From NCBI GenBank assembly GCA_963781785.1, contig CAWAHD010000002.1, positions 4,588,001-4,652,000 of the forward strand: 64,000 nucleotides of DNA. Reading direction: 5' to 3'. The position numbers and the translations under genes are program-made. The DNA is from CAWAHD01 sp963781785. GTDB lineage: Bacteria > Planctomycetota > Planctomycetia > Isosphaerales > Isosphaeraceae. Positions 16,991-26,769 of the stretch are shown here, one piece after another; position 1 is the first letter of the stretch; each line of letters begins with the position of its first letter. The notes beneath the pieces were generated by a model. The model was not told the origin of the DNA and did not search any database. It saw only the letters and a program-made list of their open reading frames with translations.

Positions 16991-17578
16991 ATGGGAGACG
17001 AGCCGAAGCGGGATCTGACAGTCCTCCTCGAGAGGACCCGGGCCGGCGATGATCGGGCCAAGGGCGAAGTGATCGCTTTGGTGTACGAGGAGTTGCGCCG
17101 AGTTGCCGCCCACCTGATGCGGCGGGAGCGACCGGATCATACCCTGCCGCCGACCGCCGTCGTGCATGAGGCGGTCATCCGGATGCTGGGTGAGGGCGTG
17201 CTCGACAGGGCGGCGGACCGGAACTTCCTGTTCGCCGCGGCCGCTCGGTCCATGCGGGAGATCCTCATCGATCATGCGCGGCGCCGCAGCGCCGACCGGC
17301 GTGGAGGGGGCCGGCACCGGGTGCCGCTCGACCTGGTCGTCGACTACTTCCAGTCGCAGGAGCTCAACATTATCGCCGTCCACGAGGCCCTGGACCGGCT
17401 CGCCCAGTTCAACGAGCGCCAGAGCCAGGTCATCACGCTCAGATACTTTGGAGGCCTGACCGTGCCCGAAGTCGCCAGGGCGCTTGGGGTCTCGGAATTC
17501 ACCGTCGAGCGGGACTGGCGGTTCGCGCGGGCCTGGCTCCATGGCCAGCTCCGGGGGGATGTGTCCAATGACTCCTGA
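16991..17578 (+). CDS. ECF-family RNA polymerase sigma factor
   Basis: A 195-residue sigma factor from the ATG at 16991; the open frame extends much further upstream but without family similarity. Region 2 spans about residues 10-95 (LVYEELRRVAAHLMRRERPD, then LPPTAVVHEAVIRML and FFAAAARSMREILIDHARRR in approximate form), and region 4 about 135-190 (QVITLRYFGGLTVPEVARAL, VSEFTVERDWRFARAWL). The pattern fits the ECF subfamily modelled as Sig-70_X6 (TIGR02999), common in planctomycetes and often next to Ser/Thr kinases. The kinase ATG at 17568 overlaps this gene's stop by 11 bases, so the two are translationally coupled. No anti-sigma gene is present; phosphorylation by the kinase is the expected control (inference). 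Confidence 0.88.
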   Translation: MGDEPKRDLTVLLERTRAGDDRAKGEVIALVYEELRRVAAHLMRRERPDHTLPPTAVVHEAVIRMLGEGVLDRAADRNFLFAAAARSMREILIDHARRRSADRRGGGRHRVPLDLVVDYFQSQELNIIAVHEALDRLAQFNERQSQVITLRYFGGLTVPEVARALGVSEFTVERDWRFARAWLHGQLRGDVSNDS

Positions 17579-19454
17579 AACCTGGCAGCAGATCGACGAC
17601 CTGTTTGATGCCGCGCTCGCGATCGACCCGGACGAACGGGGAGAATGGCTCGAGCGCGCCTGCGCCGACGACGAGGTGCGGGCGGAGATCGGCCGCTTGC
17701 TTGATCACGACGAACGGGCAACCCGGACCAGCTTCCTGACACCGCCCAACTTGACCGGCCATTACGTCGATCCGACGACCACCTTTCCACCCCGCGCTGA
17801 TCGCGATTCCGCTCCTGCATCCCGGTCGTCCGAACCGTGCGAGGCCGGCCCCGGCGACCTTTCCTGCGGCTTTACCCCGAGGGCGGCGATCGCCGAGGGC
17901 GACGGCCGGCGCCCATCAGCCGAAAGCCAGTCCGTGGTACAGATGCGGCTGCGCGAGCTGGCGGTGATATATATCTTGCTATTCGCGATGGCGATAGCCT
18001 GGCGGCACATCGTCGTGGGACGCGTCTATCCGGCGGTCCTTGCCGTCAACGCGCTGGCCATCGTGATCCTCGCCGGCATCGCCCTCTTGCTCTCCGGTCG
18101 GCGTCAGTTCTCGCTGCCGCGTCTAGAGGCCCTGGAGCTCGGCGTGATCGGCACGGCCGCGGCGATCATTGGGTTCGGCCAGTACCGGCTCATGCTCGAG
18201 GAGTCGCTGCGCGACGATCGGATGATGGCGCAGCTCGTCATGAAGAATATCGTGCTGATCACGGCGGTGCTCATCCTCACGTACGGTCTCTATGTCCCGA
18301 AGAGCTGGCGCCGCGCCGCGCTGATCGCCGGACCGCTGGCGCTGATGCCGTTCGCAATCTTGCTGGCACTGTATGTGGGGAATCCCCAGGCGATGGGCTG
18401 GCTCGGGCGCGGGTGGCGGCAAAGCGACACCGCGCGCGCCGCGCTCTTCAGCTTCGATGCGATGCTCCTGTCGATCGTGGCGTTTGCCGTCACGTTCGGG
18501 GCCCACACGATGACACGCCTGCGCCGCCAGGTCGCCGAGGCAAAACAGTTCGGACAGTACCGCCTCCGAGAGCGGATCGGCTCAGGCGGCATGGGCGAGG
18601 TGTACCTCGCCGAGCACCAGCTCCTCAAGCGGCCCTGCGCGCTCAAGCTGATCCGGCCGGAAGACGTGGCCGATCCCAACGCGCTGGAGCGGTTCGAGCG
18701 CGAAGTCCAGATCACCGCCACGCTTTCCCACCCGAACACCGTCGAAGTCTTCGACTATGGCCGCACCGAGGACGGCACTTACTACTACGTCATGGAGTAC
18801 CTGCCGGGCATGAGCCTGGCGGAGCTGGTCGCGCGGCATGGTCCGCTCCCACCCGGTCGAGCGGTGTACCTGCTGCGGCAGGCATGCCAGGCGCTCCGGG
18901 AGGCGCACGCGGCGGGGCTGATCCACCGTGACGTCAAACCGTCCAACATCTTCGCAGCGCAGCGCGGTGGCATGGACGACGTGGCCAAACTGCTCGACTT
19001 TGGCCTGGTCCGCCCCGCAGCGCCCAACCTGGCGGCGCACCTGAGCAGAGAGGGCCAGGTGCTGGGTACGCCGCTGTTCATGTCGCCCGAGCAGGCCAGG
19101 GGCCGCGAGCTGGATGTGCGGAGCGACATTTACTCGCTGGGGGCGGTCTGCTACTACCTGCTGACCGGCCGGCCCCCATTCGACGAGGACGACGGGATTG
19201 GCGTGATGATTGCACTTGCCCGCGACCCCGTGGTACCCGCATCGCGGGTGCAGGCCGGCGTCCCTGATGACCTGGATCGCGTCGTGCTCCGCTGCCTTGC
19301 CAAGGATCCCGCCGACAGGTTCCCGGATGCCGCAAGCCTTGAACGAGCGCCGAATGCTTGCGCGTGCTCGGAAGATTGGGACCAGGAACAGGCCGTCCTC
19401 TGGTGGTGCAACCCAATAGTGTCCGGGATTCCGCATGCAAAGACGTTCTTATGA
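17568..19454 (+). CDS. Membrane Ser/Thr protein kinase, C-terminus replaced by IS sequence
   Basis: A 628-residue protein coupled to the sigma gene. After an N-terminal region (1-125) come six transmembrane helices (about 128-320, for example LAVIYILLFAMAIAW and AVLAVNALAIVILAGIALLL), then a kinase domain at about 328-605. The kinase motifs are complete: GSGGMGEVY, CALKLI (ATP Lys), HRDVKPSN, DFG (KLLDFGLVRP) and the SPEQARG segment. The topology puts membrane helices before the kinase. The IS4-family element at 19414 interrupts the gene: the last 13 residues (PIVSGIPHAKTFL) are element sequence. Removing the element and one target duplication restores CACSEDWDQEQAVLWWCNQR and a stop at 20978, the normal planctomycete kinase ending with a WW motif. 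The kinase core is intact, so activity may remain. Confidence 0.88.
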   Translation: MTPETWQQIDDLFDAALAIDPDERGEWLERACADDEVRAEIGRLLDHDERATRTSFLTPPNLTGHYVDPTTTFPPRADRDSAPASRSSEPCEAGPGDLSCGFTPRAAIAEGDGRRPSAESQSVVQMRLRELAVIYILLFAMAIAWRHIVVGRVYPAVLAVNALAIVILAGIALLLSGRRQFSLPRLEALELGVIGTAAAIIGFGQYRLMLEESLRDDRMMAQLVMKNIVLITAVLILTYGLYVPKSWRRAALIAGPLALMPFAILLALYVGNPQAMGWLGRGWRQSDTARAALFSFDAMLLSIVAFAVTFGAHTMTRLRRQVAEAKQFGQYRLRERIGSGGMGEVYLAEHQLLKRPCALKLIRPEDVADPNALERFEREVQITATLSHPNTVEVFDYGRTEDGTYYYVMEYLPGMSLAELVARHGPLPPGRAVYLLRQACQALREAHAAGLIHRDVKPSNIFAAQRGGMDDVAKLLDFGLVRPAAPNLAAHLSREGQVLGTPLFMSPEQARGRELDVRSDIYSLGAVCYYLLTGRPPFDEDDGIGVMIALARDPVVPASRVQAGVPDDLDRVVLRCLAKDPADRFPDAASLERAPNACACSEDWDQEQAVLWWCNPIVSGIPHAKTFL

Positions 19455-20921
19455 GCAAATTCACTGCATCTTTGCCTCTCAGCTTTGCTCTCGTTGGCTC
19501 GGTGACAAATCGAGGGCGATCACCGCGCATGCGGCGGCGCGACCTCGGCCGCGGCGCGGACTGGCCCGAATCACTTATTTGGTTTTTTCGGCACGCTGCC
19601 GCGCGACTCGGTCGCGCTGCATCTGGCATTGTCGTTCCCGCTCCCGAAGGATTGGCATGATCTCGTCCAAGCTCGCCGATCCGTTGGCCACCATTCCCAT
19701 CATCGTGAACAGGTACTTGCTGGGACGATGGCCCGTATGGAGGTAAAGCAACGTAACACCGATCACGGCTACGTAGAAGTTCAGCAACACCCCCTCGCGG
19801 CTGTGGCTGATCAGGTGGTCGAACCTGGCGTACGATTTCACCCAGCGGAAAAACAGCTCGATTTGCCACCGATTCCGGTACAAGATTCCAATGACCGACG
19901 CGTCGAGGTCGAGCAAGGTTGTCAGCAGATAGACCGGATTCCCGGGGTCGTCCGGGGAGACGATCACCACCTCGCGGAGAACCATGTTCGGCGCCTTGCG
20001 ATGAGCCGAACCAACCAAACGTACGAGGCGGTCACTGATGACGTTGGCGTCGCGGGCGTCTTGAGTCAGTTCACGGATCTCAACGGTTTCGAGCTTGGGA
20101 CAGCGCGGTCCCGGCTCCCGAATCCGCATCACGAAATCAGCGGCCTTGGGGGGGTGGGCCTCGATCAACTCGAAGCTGAAAATCCCTCGATCGTAGATGT
20201 GAATCGCATTGCAAGTGATCGTATCCAGGGCGGTTTTCGCCTCGCCTTCGCCGTGCTCGGGGATGACGATCAACTCCGGGAGCCAGGTCTCGACATCAAC
20301 GTGGAAATCGAGTCGGGCCCCGGTTTTACTGCCCCGTCGGCGGATCGCCCATGTGACGGCGGCGGCGGCTTTGAGGAAGGTGCCGTCCACGGCCAAGATC
20401 TGACGGTGCAGCGCGCAGAGCGGCTCGGCGGCTTTGGCCTGCCCCGGTTTGAGGACTTCTCGCCGGAGGTGATCGAGGATCGGCTGCAATCGGGTCGGGT
20501 CGGCCAACTTGTTGAAGTCGGAGAGGGTGCTTTTGCAGAGTTTCCTGATGGTAAGGTGTTTCTGAGCTTGTCGCGTCTGGCTGAAATCCTCCATGGTTCT
20601 GAGGGTTCGCAGCGCGGGGTTGAAAAAGGCAAGGAGGTAGGCGACAAAGACATCGTCGAGGAAAAGGTCGCGATTGCCGTGGGGATCTTGTTCCCGCAGT
20701 TGGTCGATGAGCCGTTCGAGGGAGTGGACGTGCTTGGCCCCGACGACCTGCTCGGGCCAGATCGGCAGACGCGACAACTCCGACTCGAGTCGCTTGCGAT
20801 TTCGGGAAGGTGTAGCCGGTTGTGGGGATCGCTTCTTGGCCGCCATTAAGGGACAGCTTGGCCAACCCCCCCCAAATAGCGCAAGAGAAGATTTGGTGAA
20901 GACGAATCCCGGACACTATTG
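19414..20921. mobile_element. IS4-family insertion sequence, complete, in kinase 3' end
   Basis: A 1,508-bp element with perfect 18-bp terminal inverted repeats CAATAGTGTCCGGGATTC (left at 19414, right end at 20921) and a single transposase gene on the minus strand. It is flanked by the 9-bp direct repeat GGTGCAACC (19405-19413 and 20922-20930), the target duplication. The exact boundary is ambiguous by two bases each side because the flank and the element ends share C/G; the 9-bp version fits IS4-family behaviour. Intact ends, an intact gene and a perfect duplication indicate recent insertion. Confidence 0.9.
19575..20846 (-). CDS. IS4-family transposase
   Basis: A 423-residue DDE transposase. 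Catalytic residues are visible in ILAVDGTFLKAA (first Asp), IHIYDRGIFSF (second Asp) and YRNRWQIELFFRWVK, the Y-x2-R-x3-E-x6-K signature of the IS4 family containing the catalytic Glu. The basic N-terminus (MAAKKRSPQPATPSRNRKRL) is typical of DNA binding. The frame is uninterrupted, so the element may be active. It is transcribed opposite to the kinase it interrupts. Confidence 0.92.
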   Translation of the reverse strand: MAAKKRSPQPATPSRNRKRLESELSRLPIWPEQVVGAKHVHSLERLIDQLREQDPHGNRDLFLDDVFVAYLLAFFNPALRTLRTMEDFSQTRQAQKHLTIRKLCKSTLSDFNKLADPTRLQPILDHLRREVLKPGQAKAAEPLCALHRQILAVDGTFLKAAAAVTWAIRRRGSKTGARLDFHVDVETWLPELIVIPEHGEGEAKTALDTITCNAIHIYDRGIFSFELIEAHPPKAADFVMRIREPGPRCPKLETVEIRELTQDARDANVISDRLVRLVGSAHRKAPNMVLREVVIVSPDDPGNPVYLLTTLLDLDASVIGILYRNRWQIELFFRWVKSYARFDHLISHSREGVLLNFYVAVIGVTLLYLHTGHRPSKYLFTMMGMVANGSASLDEIMPILRERERQCQMQRDRVARQRAEKTK

Positions 20922-20985
20922 GGTGCAACCAGCGGCGGGGACGGGTTTCGCCCTCGACCGTGGCCGCGCCCAGCATCTGATGAAC

Positions 20986-21030
20986 CTTTCCCCCCTTGTG
21001 AAGGGGGGGTCAGGTGGGGTGGTCTCGGCG
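20986..21030 (+). repeat. G/C-run palindromic repeat, copy 1
   Basis: CTTTCCCCCCTTGTGAAGG and the following G-runs (GGGGGGTCAGGTGGGGTGGTC) match the copies at 26941 and, inverted, 27040. The C6-CTTGTGAAG-G7 core is a perfect hairpin. It lies just after the restored stop codon of the kinase, between convergent genes, and could work as a terminator. Confidence 0.65.
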
Positions 21031-21095
21031 CAACCAGTTACAAGGACACGAAGGGTTTTTCTTCGTTGTTCGTTCTTTCGAGCGGTCCCCGCACC

Positions 21096-22289
21096 TCAAT
21101 ACCGCTCCGGACCCGGCTTCTGGGCCCCGTCCTTGTCGGCGATGAACACGTCCCGGGACGGGAACTTCTCGAACAGACCAGCCGGTTTGCCGAAGTTGGT
21201 TGCCAGTACGTCGGCCGGGTTCCCGGCGATCCATTGCGACAGGTCGATCGTCTCGTAGATGCCGGTGTTGAACCCGATCAAGACGCGGCATGGCGTGTCC
21301 CCGACGTTCTCGATCGAGTGGCCATACCCTTGGGGGATGTATCCGACGTCGCCTTTGGCAAGCGTCTCAATACGGTACCGCCCGTGCGAGCCAAACATCG
21401 TCACGCTGATGTTGCCCCCGATGACGTAATGCCATTCGTCGGCGGTCGGGTGCCAGTGCAGCTCGCGCAAGGCCCCGGGATCGAGATCGAGGATCACGCC
21501 CGTGACCGTCTTCGAAACCGGAAACGCCGTGGAATCGACTCGCCACTCCCGTCCCCCTTTGTAGCTGCGGTGGGGCGGCTGGGCGAGGAGTTGATACTTG
21601 TGCGTCAGGGGAGGCAGCTTCCATCCCTGGAGCGGGGTCGTCGGCTTCTCCGGCGGCACCGCCCCTCGGGCGAAGTACACCTCTTCCTGCGGAAACCCAT
21701 CGAAGGCCGACTCGGGGAGGCCGAAGTTCTTGGCCAGGAGCGCCTTCGACGTGTGGCCGATCCAGTCGCTGATGCTGAACGTGCCGAATTCCGAGAAGTA
21801 GCCGTTGTCGAAGATCAGGATGAAATGCGCCGGCCTGTCTCCCAGGCATTCGAGCATGTGGCCGTAACCGCGCGGGAAGTACCACACATCCCCCGGCGCA
21901 AAGTCATTCGTCTCGGCGGTCCCGTGCGGTTCAATGACCGTGGTGCGGACCTGCCCCTCGATCACGAACGCCCACTCAGCCGCGGTCGCGTGCCAGTGCA
22001 GCTCCCGCATGGCGCCCGGCTCGAGCCTCATCGAGACTCCCGCGATCCCCTTGGAGATTGGCAACTGCTTGACGGTCGCCTCCTTGCCCGAGCTGCCGCC
22101 GATTACCTTGCCCTCGGACTTTTCCAGCTCGAATTTGAAAGTCGGCAGCTCCTCGCCAGCCAGGAGCGGGTCGGGCACGTTGTTCATGAAAGTCGGGTCG
22201 CCGGCTTCCGAGCGCCGGGCCGCGGCCAGAGCCGCGGCCGCGAATGCCGCGGTCCCAGCCAGAAAGTCCCGGCGCACGAACTCAGACAT
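21096..22289 (-). CDS. oxdC: Tat-exported bicupin, oxalate-decarboxylase family
   Basis: A 397-residue bicupin. The N-terminus has a twin-arginine signal (RRDFLAGTAAFAAAALAAA). Both cupin manganese sites are complete: His98, His100, Glu105, His144 (ELHWHATAAEW, PRGYGH) and His278, His280, Glu285, His324 (ELHWHPTADEW, PQGYGH). The active-site lid, SENST in Bacillus subtilis OxdC, is SEFGT at 166-170, so the catalytic Glu (here Glu167) is kept but the neighbouring Asn-Ser are changed. This lid controls decarboxylase versus oxidase activity, so oxalate decarboxylase is likely but the reaction may be altered. The cytochrome gene upstream ends 70 bases before this start on the same strand, suggesting an operon. 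Confidence 0.85.
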   Translation of the reverse strand: MSEFVRRDFLAGTAAFAAAALAAARRSEAGDPTFMNNVPDPLLAGEELPTFKFELEKSEGKVIGGSSGKEATVKQLPISKGIAGVSMRLEPGAMRELHWHATAAEWAFVIEGQVRTTVIEPHGTAETNDFAPGDVWYFPRGYGHMLECLGDRPAHFILIFDNGYFSEFGTFSISDWIGHTSKALLAKNFGLPESAFDGFPQEEVYFARGAVPPEKPTTPLQGWKLPPLTHKYQLLAQPPHRSYKGGREWRVDSTAFPVSKTVTGVILDLDPGALRELHWHPTADEWHYVIGGNISVTMFGSHGRYRIETLAKGDVGYIPQGYGHSIENVGDTPCRVLIGFNTGIYETIDLSQWIAGNPADVLATNFGKPAGLFEKFPSRDVFIADKDGAQKPGPERY

Positions 22290-22359
22290 GGGATCTCCTT
22301 GTTGGGGATTGATCCGGGGAACGAAGAACCATTCCTGCGGGCAGTGCGTGGCGCGTCGT

Positions 22360-23811
22360 CTAGAGCTGCCGCATGAATGCGACCAGGTCGGCCTTTTCTT
22401 CTTTGGTCAGCTTCAGCTCCAGGACGAGGTTGAAGAACTCGGCCGTGTCTTCCAGCGTGAGCAGCCTCCCGTCGTGCAGGTAAGGAGGCGACTCCTTGAT
22501 ACCGCGCAGCGGGAAGGTCTTGATCGGCCCTTGCGAAGTCGCCACCACGCCGTTGATGGTTTGGGTCTTGTAAAAGCGATCGACCTTCAGGTCATGCATC
22601 AGGTTGTCGGTATAGAACGGGGCCGTGTGACAGACCGCGCACTGGGCCTTGCCGAAGAACAGCGTCTGGCCCCGCATCTCCGGCGAATCCGCCGCGAACT
22701 TCTTGGAATCGAGCTTGCCGTCCCAGCTCAGGCCGGGGGCTGGCGGGAAGTCGAACAGCTCCTGGACTTCCGACATGAAATGGACCTGGCTGCCTCGGTC
22801 GAGCGGGTTGATTCCCTTGGCCGCCGCCGACACCTGGTCGCCGTCGAAATAGGCCGCCCGCTGCTCGAACTCCGTGAAATCCTCGATGGACTTGAGCGCA
22901 CGCTGTGAGCCGAACAGCCGCTGGACGTACACTCCGCGCAGGCTGGGAGTCTCGATGCGGCGACGGTGGTTCTGAGGACGGATGTCGCCCACCAGGTGGG
23001 TTGCCCCGGACGTGTGGCCGTTGACGTGGCAATCCAAGCAGGCGACTCCCTGCATGCCGGCGGGCAGCTCGGTCTTGCGGTCGGCGGTCGCGTTGAACTG
23101 CTGCTGCGGAAATTGCGTCACCAGCAGGCGCAGACCTTCCAGGTCCTTGGCGTTCAAGATGCCACCGAAAAGCTCCTGGAAGTTGTCCACGGTCACAAGC
23201 TTGCCCTGCGACACGTCACCCAGGTCCGAACGCGTCGTCAGGTAGATCGCTGGCGGGAACTCGGGAAGGAAGTGTTCGGGCAAGTCAAAATCGATGTCGA
23301 ACCGCGCCACGCGAGCAAGCTGCTTGATTTCCATCTGGGGAAAGAGCATGCCGCCCGCGTCATGCTTGGGGTGGGGCAACGGCAGATATCCCTTGGGGAA
23401 TACTCCCTGGTCGCGGATCTCGTCGCTGCTCATCCCGGCCAGTCGCTCCCACGTCATTCCCTCGGGCAGCTTCGTGGTCGGGCCGACCTGGATCGGCTTG
23501 CCGCGCGGCATGGTCAGCTTGGCATCGGGCCGCGAGGTGAGGTCGTAGCGTTCTTCCAGAAGGGCCTTCTGGCGGGCCATGACCCCGTCCTTGTCGGCCT
23601 TGTCCCTGGCCATCATGGCCTGGAAACTCTCCTTCCCCTGGAGCACAGGGGCGATCTGGTCGTAGCTCGAAGGAATGGTGTCCTTGGGCATGGTTTTGTC
23701 TGGACTGGTCTGGGACCAGCTTAAAGGAGGAACCACCAGGAACACCAAGACGGCCGGGACAGCCAACCCGGGTAGCGATCGCGCGATCCGTTTTCTGTGG
23801 TCATCGTGCAT
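22360..23811 (-). CDS. Secreted di-haem cytochrome c (cytochrome c peroxidase-like)
   Basis: A 483-residue protein with a signal peptide (VPAVLVFLVVPPLSWSQ). Two CXXCH haem sites are seen: CLDCH at 258-262 and CAVCH at 391-395. The C-terminal part (FPLRGIKESPPYLHDGRLLT and LEDTAEFFNLVL) matches the di-haem cytochrome c peroxidase/MauG group, where a Met or Tyr near this loop ligates the haem. Between the sites is a long family-specific segment including THLVGDIRPQNHRRRIETPS. It probably transfers electrons or reduces peroxide in the periplasm. It lies directly upstream of the exported bicupin gene on the same strand. Confidence 0.8.
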   Translation of the reverse strand: MHDDHRKRIARSLPGLAVPAVLVFLVVPPLSWSQTSPDKTMPKDTIPSSYDQIAPVLQGKESFQAMMARDKADKDGVMARQKALLEERYDLTSRPDAKLTMPRGKPIQVGPTTKLPEGMTWERLAGMSSDEIRDQGVFPKGYLPLPHPKHDAGGMLFPQMEIKQLARVARFDIDFDLPEHFLPEFPPAIYLTTRSDLGDVSQGKLVTVDNFQELFGGILNAKDLEGLRLLVTQFPQQQFNATADRKTELPAGMQGVACLDCHVNGHTSGATHLVGDIRPQNHRRRIETPSLRGVYVQRLFGSQRALKSIEDFTEFEQRAAYFDGDQVSAAAKGINPLDRGSQVHFMSEVQELFDFPPAPGLSWDGKLDSKKFAADSPEMRGQTLFFGKAQCAVCHTAPFYTDNLMHDLKVDRFYKTQTINGVVATSQGPIKTFPLRGIKESPPYLHDGRLLTLEDTAEFFNLVLELKLTKEEKADLVAFMRQL

Positions 23812-23952
23812 CGGTTGTGCCTCGATTCGGTATGATGGTGTGAAAGAGGTACACCAGCTCCCTTTTTTCCGCTCGACATTACGGTAGCCTACTCGCGAGG
23901 CCTGTGGAACACACTACCGCCCTAGGACACTTCCACCGGAGAGTTCGCACTC

Positions 23953-25395
23953 ATGGATTTGATGTCGCTCCCGTTCGTGTGGGCCCAGGTCCAGGCTCAG
24001 CCCGCTGCCGCTCCCAATGCACCTGCTGCCGCTCCCAATTCGATGGCCCTCCTCGCGCTCAGACGCTGGTTTGCGAGCTTGACGCTGTCATCGCCCCAGC
24101 CGGTGCCCGATTTTCACCCCCTCGTGGCGTTTCTCGCGGGGCTGGGCCTGCTCCTGGCTCTCGTCGTGTTCCTGCAAGGACCGGTTCTGGCTCTCAAGCA
24201 GCTTTTCAATGTGCCAGCGCACGTCCGCATCATTCAGAGCGCGTCGCGGCGGGTCTGGCGCGCCAGCCGGATGGTCACCGTCACGATCGCCTTCACGGTC
24301 CTCTCCTGGACAGCCAGCCAGGCGTTGATCTTTCTCAGGCAGGATACCCACCGGCTCGATCTCGCTCTCCTGACCAAGTCGCGCGCCTGTCCGAGCTGGC
24401 ACTCGAGCAAGGAGCCCTCGCGAGCTTGACGCCGCTCCGCGACGTGGCTGCGCTGGGAGACAACCTGGTCTTGCTCTTGATCGCGGGGATCATGGTTTTC
24501 AGGGCGTCGCTTGATATACCGGGCTGGGGCGTTCCCACGGATCTCGAGGCCCGTCCGCCCGGGACGCGGCTCCGGACGGGCTGGTCAACCCCGATCTGGT
24601 GCAGTGCGATGCTCTATGTGCTGTATCGGGCCGTCGGCTGGGGAGCCGGGACCGGCGATTTGCCGCTGGGCGGCTGCCTGGTCGCCGAGGCGTTCTTCGT
24701 CCCGATTTTGATGATCATCTCGGACGGCTTCTTATTCGCGTGGCTGCTGTCCGAGCTCCGGAGGCGCTGGACTCGAAAACCGCGGAGAAGACCGGCTGGA
24801 TATCCGGAATGCGATTGCGCTCATGCCGGCGGCGGCGGTGGCCTGCCTCTGCGCCTTGCCGTCTCGATACGTGGCGACTTTTGTCTGGCTCGGCTCCGGC
24901 TATCTGCCCACCTGGGCCAGTGCCACCTCACTGGGAAACTATGTGCGCTGGCAGCTTGGCTGGGGGCTGACCGATCTTCAGGCCGCGGGGCTCGTCTTGA
25001 TCGGCCTGGCCGGTGCGGTCGCCTGGAGCCGTGGCAGAGTGAAGGGCTCGCTCGCCGGCTATGGCGGAATGCTCGCCGCGGAAGGAGGGCACCTGATCGC
25101 AGTGCTGGCGATGGCGGGCATCGCCTCTGCCGTCGTGGTGGGAGCGGTTTATTTCGTCGTGCTTCTGTTGCCCGCGCAAGGATGGGTGCTCCCCGCGGCC
25201 GACAGCTATGCCCACTACGCGACGCTGCCCGTCGGTCTCTGGTTACTGGCCGCCTTGATCGAGCTGGCCGAGCGTTCGCTGCCTGCCGCAAGGCTGCGCC
25301 GCACTGCCGGTCAACCCGCCGCGGCCCAGGGTCTCGCGGAGGTCGAGCGGGCCTCACAGCTCCAGGCCCGGCTGATCCGTTCACCCGAGCTGTGA
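23953..25395 (+). pseudogene. Multi-pass membrane protein, two frame breaks
   Basis: One membrane-protein gene of about 480 codons is split over two frames. Part 1 (23953 to about 24382): MDLMSLPFVWAQ, then PLVAFLAGLGLLLALVVFLQ and MVTVTIAFTVLSWTASQALI. Part 2, one base back in frame (about 24380-24763): VARLSELALEQGALASLTPL, NLVLLLIAGIMVFRASLDI, VAEAFFVPILMIISDGFLFA. Part 3, in the first frame again (24763-25395): ENRGEDRLDIRNAIALMPAA, GLVLIGLAGAVAWSRG and VVVGAVYFVVLLLPAQGWVL. Hydrophobic segments continue smoothly over both joins, so the original was one protein of about eight helices. No family recognised. Either decayed or an artefact of two one-base indels. Confidence 0.65.
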
Positions 25396-25406
25396 GCCGT
25401 CTCCAA

Positions 25407-26769
25407 TTATTTCTCTGACGCCGGGATCGGGTCAGCCGGGCCGATTCCCTCGGGCAAACTCTTGAGATATGCTCCGACGAGCTGGCCGGCAGTCGAGGGC
25501 AGCTTGCCATGCTCGCGCTGGTACAAGATGGCGGCGAGCCTGACGATCAGCACGGCGCGGCGCCAGGGCTCGCGGGCCAAGAGCCCGTCGCCTTCCCAGG
25601 AGGTTGCCGAGTTGAAGAGACCTTCGCCCATGAACCCGGAATCATCCGGTCGAAACATCTGCTTGGCATACAAGGTGTCGTCGATCGCGGCATCAAGATC
25701 TTCGGGAGACATCGCGCGGGCAGCCCACGATGCACTCGGATCCGCCGCGTAGATCAATGTCGGCTTCTGCGTCGCGATCGGGGCTCGCTTGCCCACCGGT
25801 CGATCCACCTGGGCCAGCCAGTTCGCAAAAACCAACCGCAGAACCCGCCGGCTCCGCTCGACGTCGTTGACGGCGCAGGCGCATCTGCTGGAGCGGCTTC
25901 TTCCCGCCGGTCGCTTTCACCATCTGCTCGAACCAGCCGAATCGCCCGCCCGGCATGGGAAGGTCCGTCGCGATGAGCCGCAGCTCCTGCAGGTCGCGCA
26001 GACACATGAGGTATTCGAGCTTGAGGTTTTCCGATAGGGGCACGGTGAGCGCGTCAGCGGCGAGCGTGTCGGCAACCGCGCGGCGCAACAAGACGGCGTC
26101 GACACGCGGGTCGGCCGCCCAGTGGAGGATTCGCCCGGAGGACAACTCGTGAATCCGGCCCCCCACGAGCCGCTCGATGATCACCCCGTGCCTGCCGACA
26201 TGCCGGCTCGAGCGCAACATCGCTCGATACCAGGTCCAAGCCTCTTCCATCTTCCCCTGCTCTTCCAGCCGTGAGCCCTCCAGACCCGCCAGCCGCGCGA
26301 ACGTCCTGAGATCCTGCACCACTGGCAGAAGCGTGTCGAAGGCAAGATTGCCGGCCTGATTGTAGATCGCGTCGGGTCGTTCGCTTCCCTCGCGCCACGT
26401 CAAGAGCGCAGGGCGGTTCTGTTCGAGGTATTCCCGGACCGTTGTTCCGGCCTGCGCCCAGGTCAATTTCGTCCAGTCGAGTTTGAAGATGCCCTGGGGT
26501 TCTCTGGAGAGCGATCGCCGGGCCGCCACGTAATCGGCGTAGGCGTTATCGGCGTCGGGCATGTTGATCGGCCGGCGCACCGCGGCCACGTCGAACGGAT
26601 CGCCAACGTCCGGCAACCCGCCAAGACCGCGCAGCCCCCAGATCCAGACGGCGCCGACCACGATCGCCGCGATCACCACTCCCATAGTCAACCGGCGCCC
26701 GGGACTGAGCTTCCCAAGCTCTGTCCGAATCGGCGTTGCGACCACCTGCGGTTCTGCTTTCGATTCCAT
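25407..26769 (-). pseudogene. Membrane-anchored hypothetical protein, one frame break
   Basis: About 450 codons. Part 1 from 26769 has one N-terminal transmembrane helix (RLTMGVVIAAIVVGAVWIWG) and a helical extracytoplasmic domain (DNAYADYVAARRSLSREPQG, MEEAWTWYRAMLRSSRHVGR). After ...GGKKPLQQMRLRRQ the frame fails near 25850 and continues one frame over as RRVLRLVFANWLAQVDRPVG, then MSPEDLDAAIDDTLYAKQMF and LIVRLAAILYQREHGKLPST to the stop at 25407. The final block, with a short helical 'LAAILYQREHGKLP' segment, is common at the C-terminus of planctomycete hypothetical proteins. Function unknown. Confidence 0.65.
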
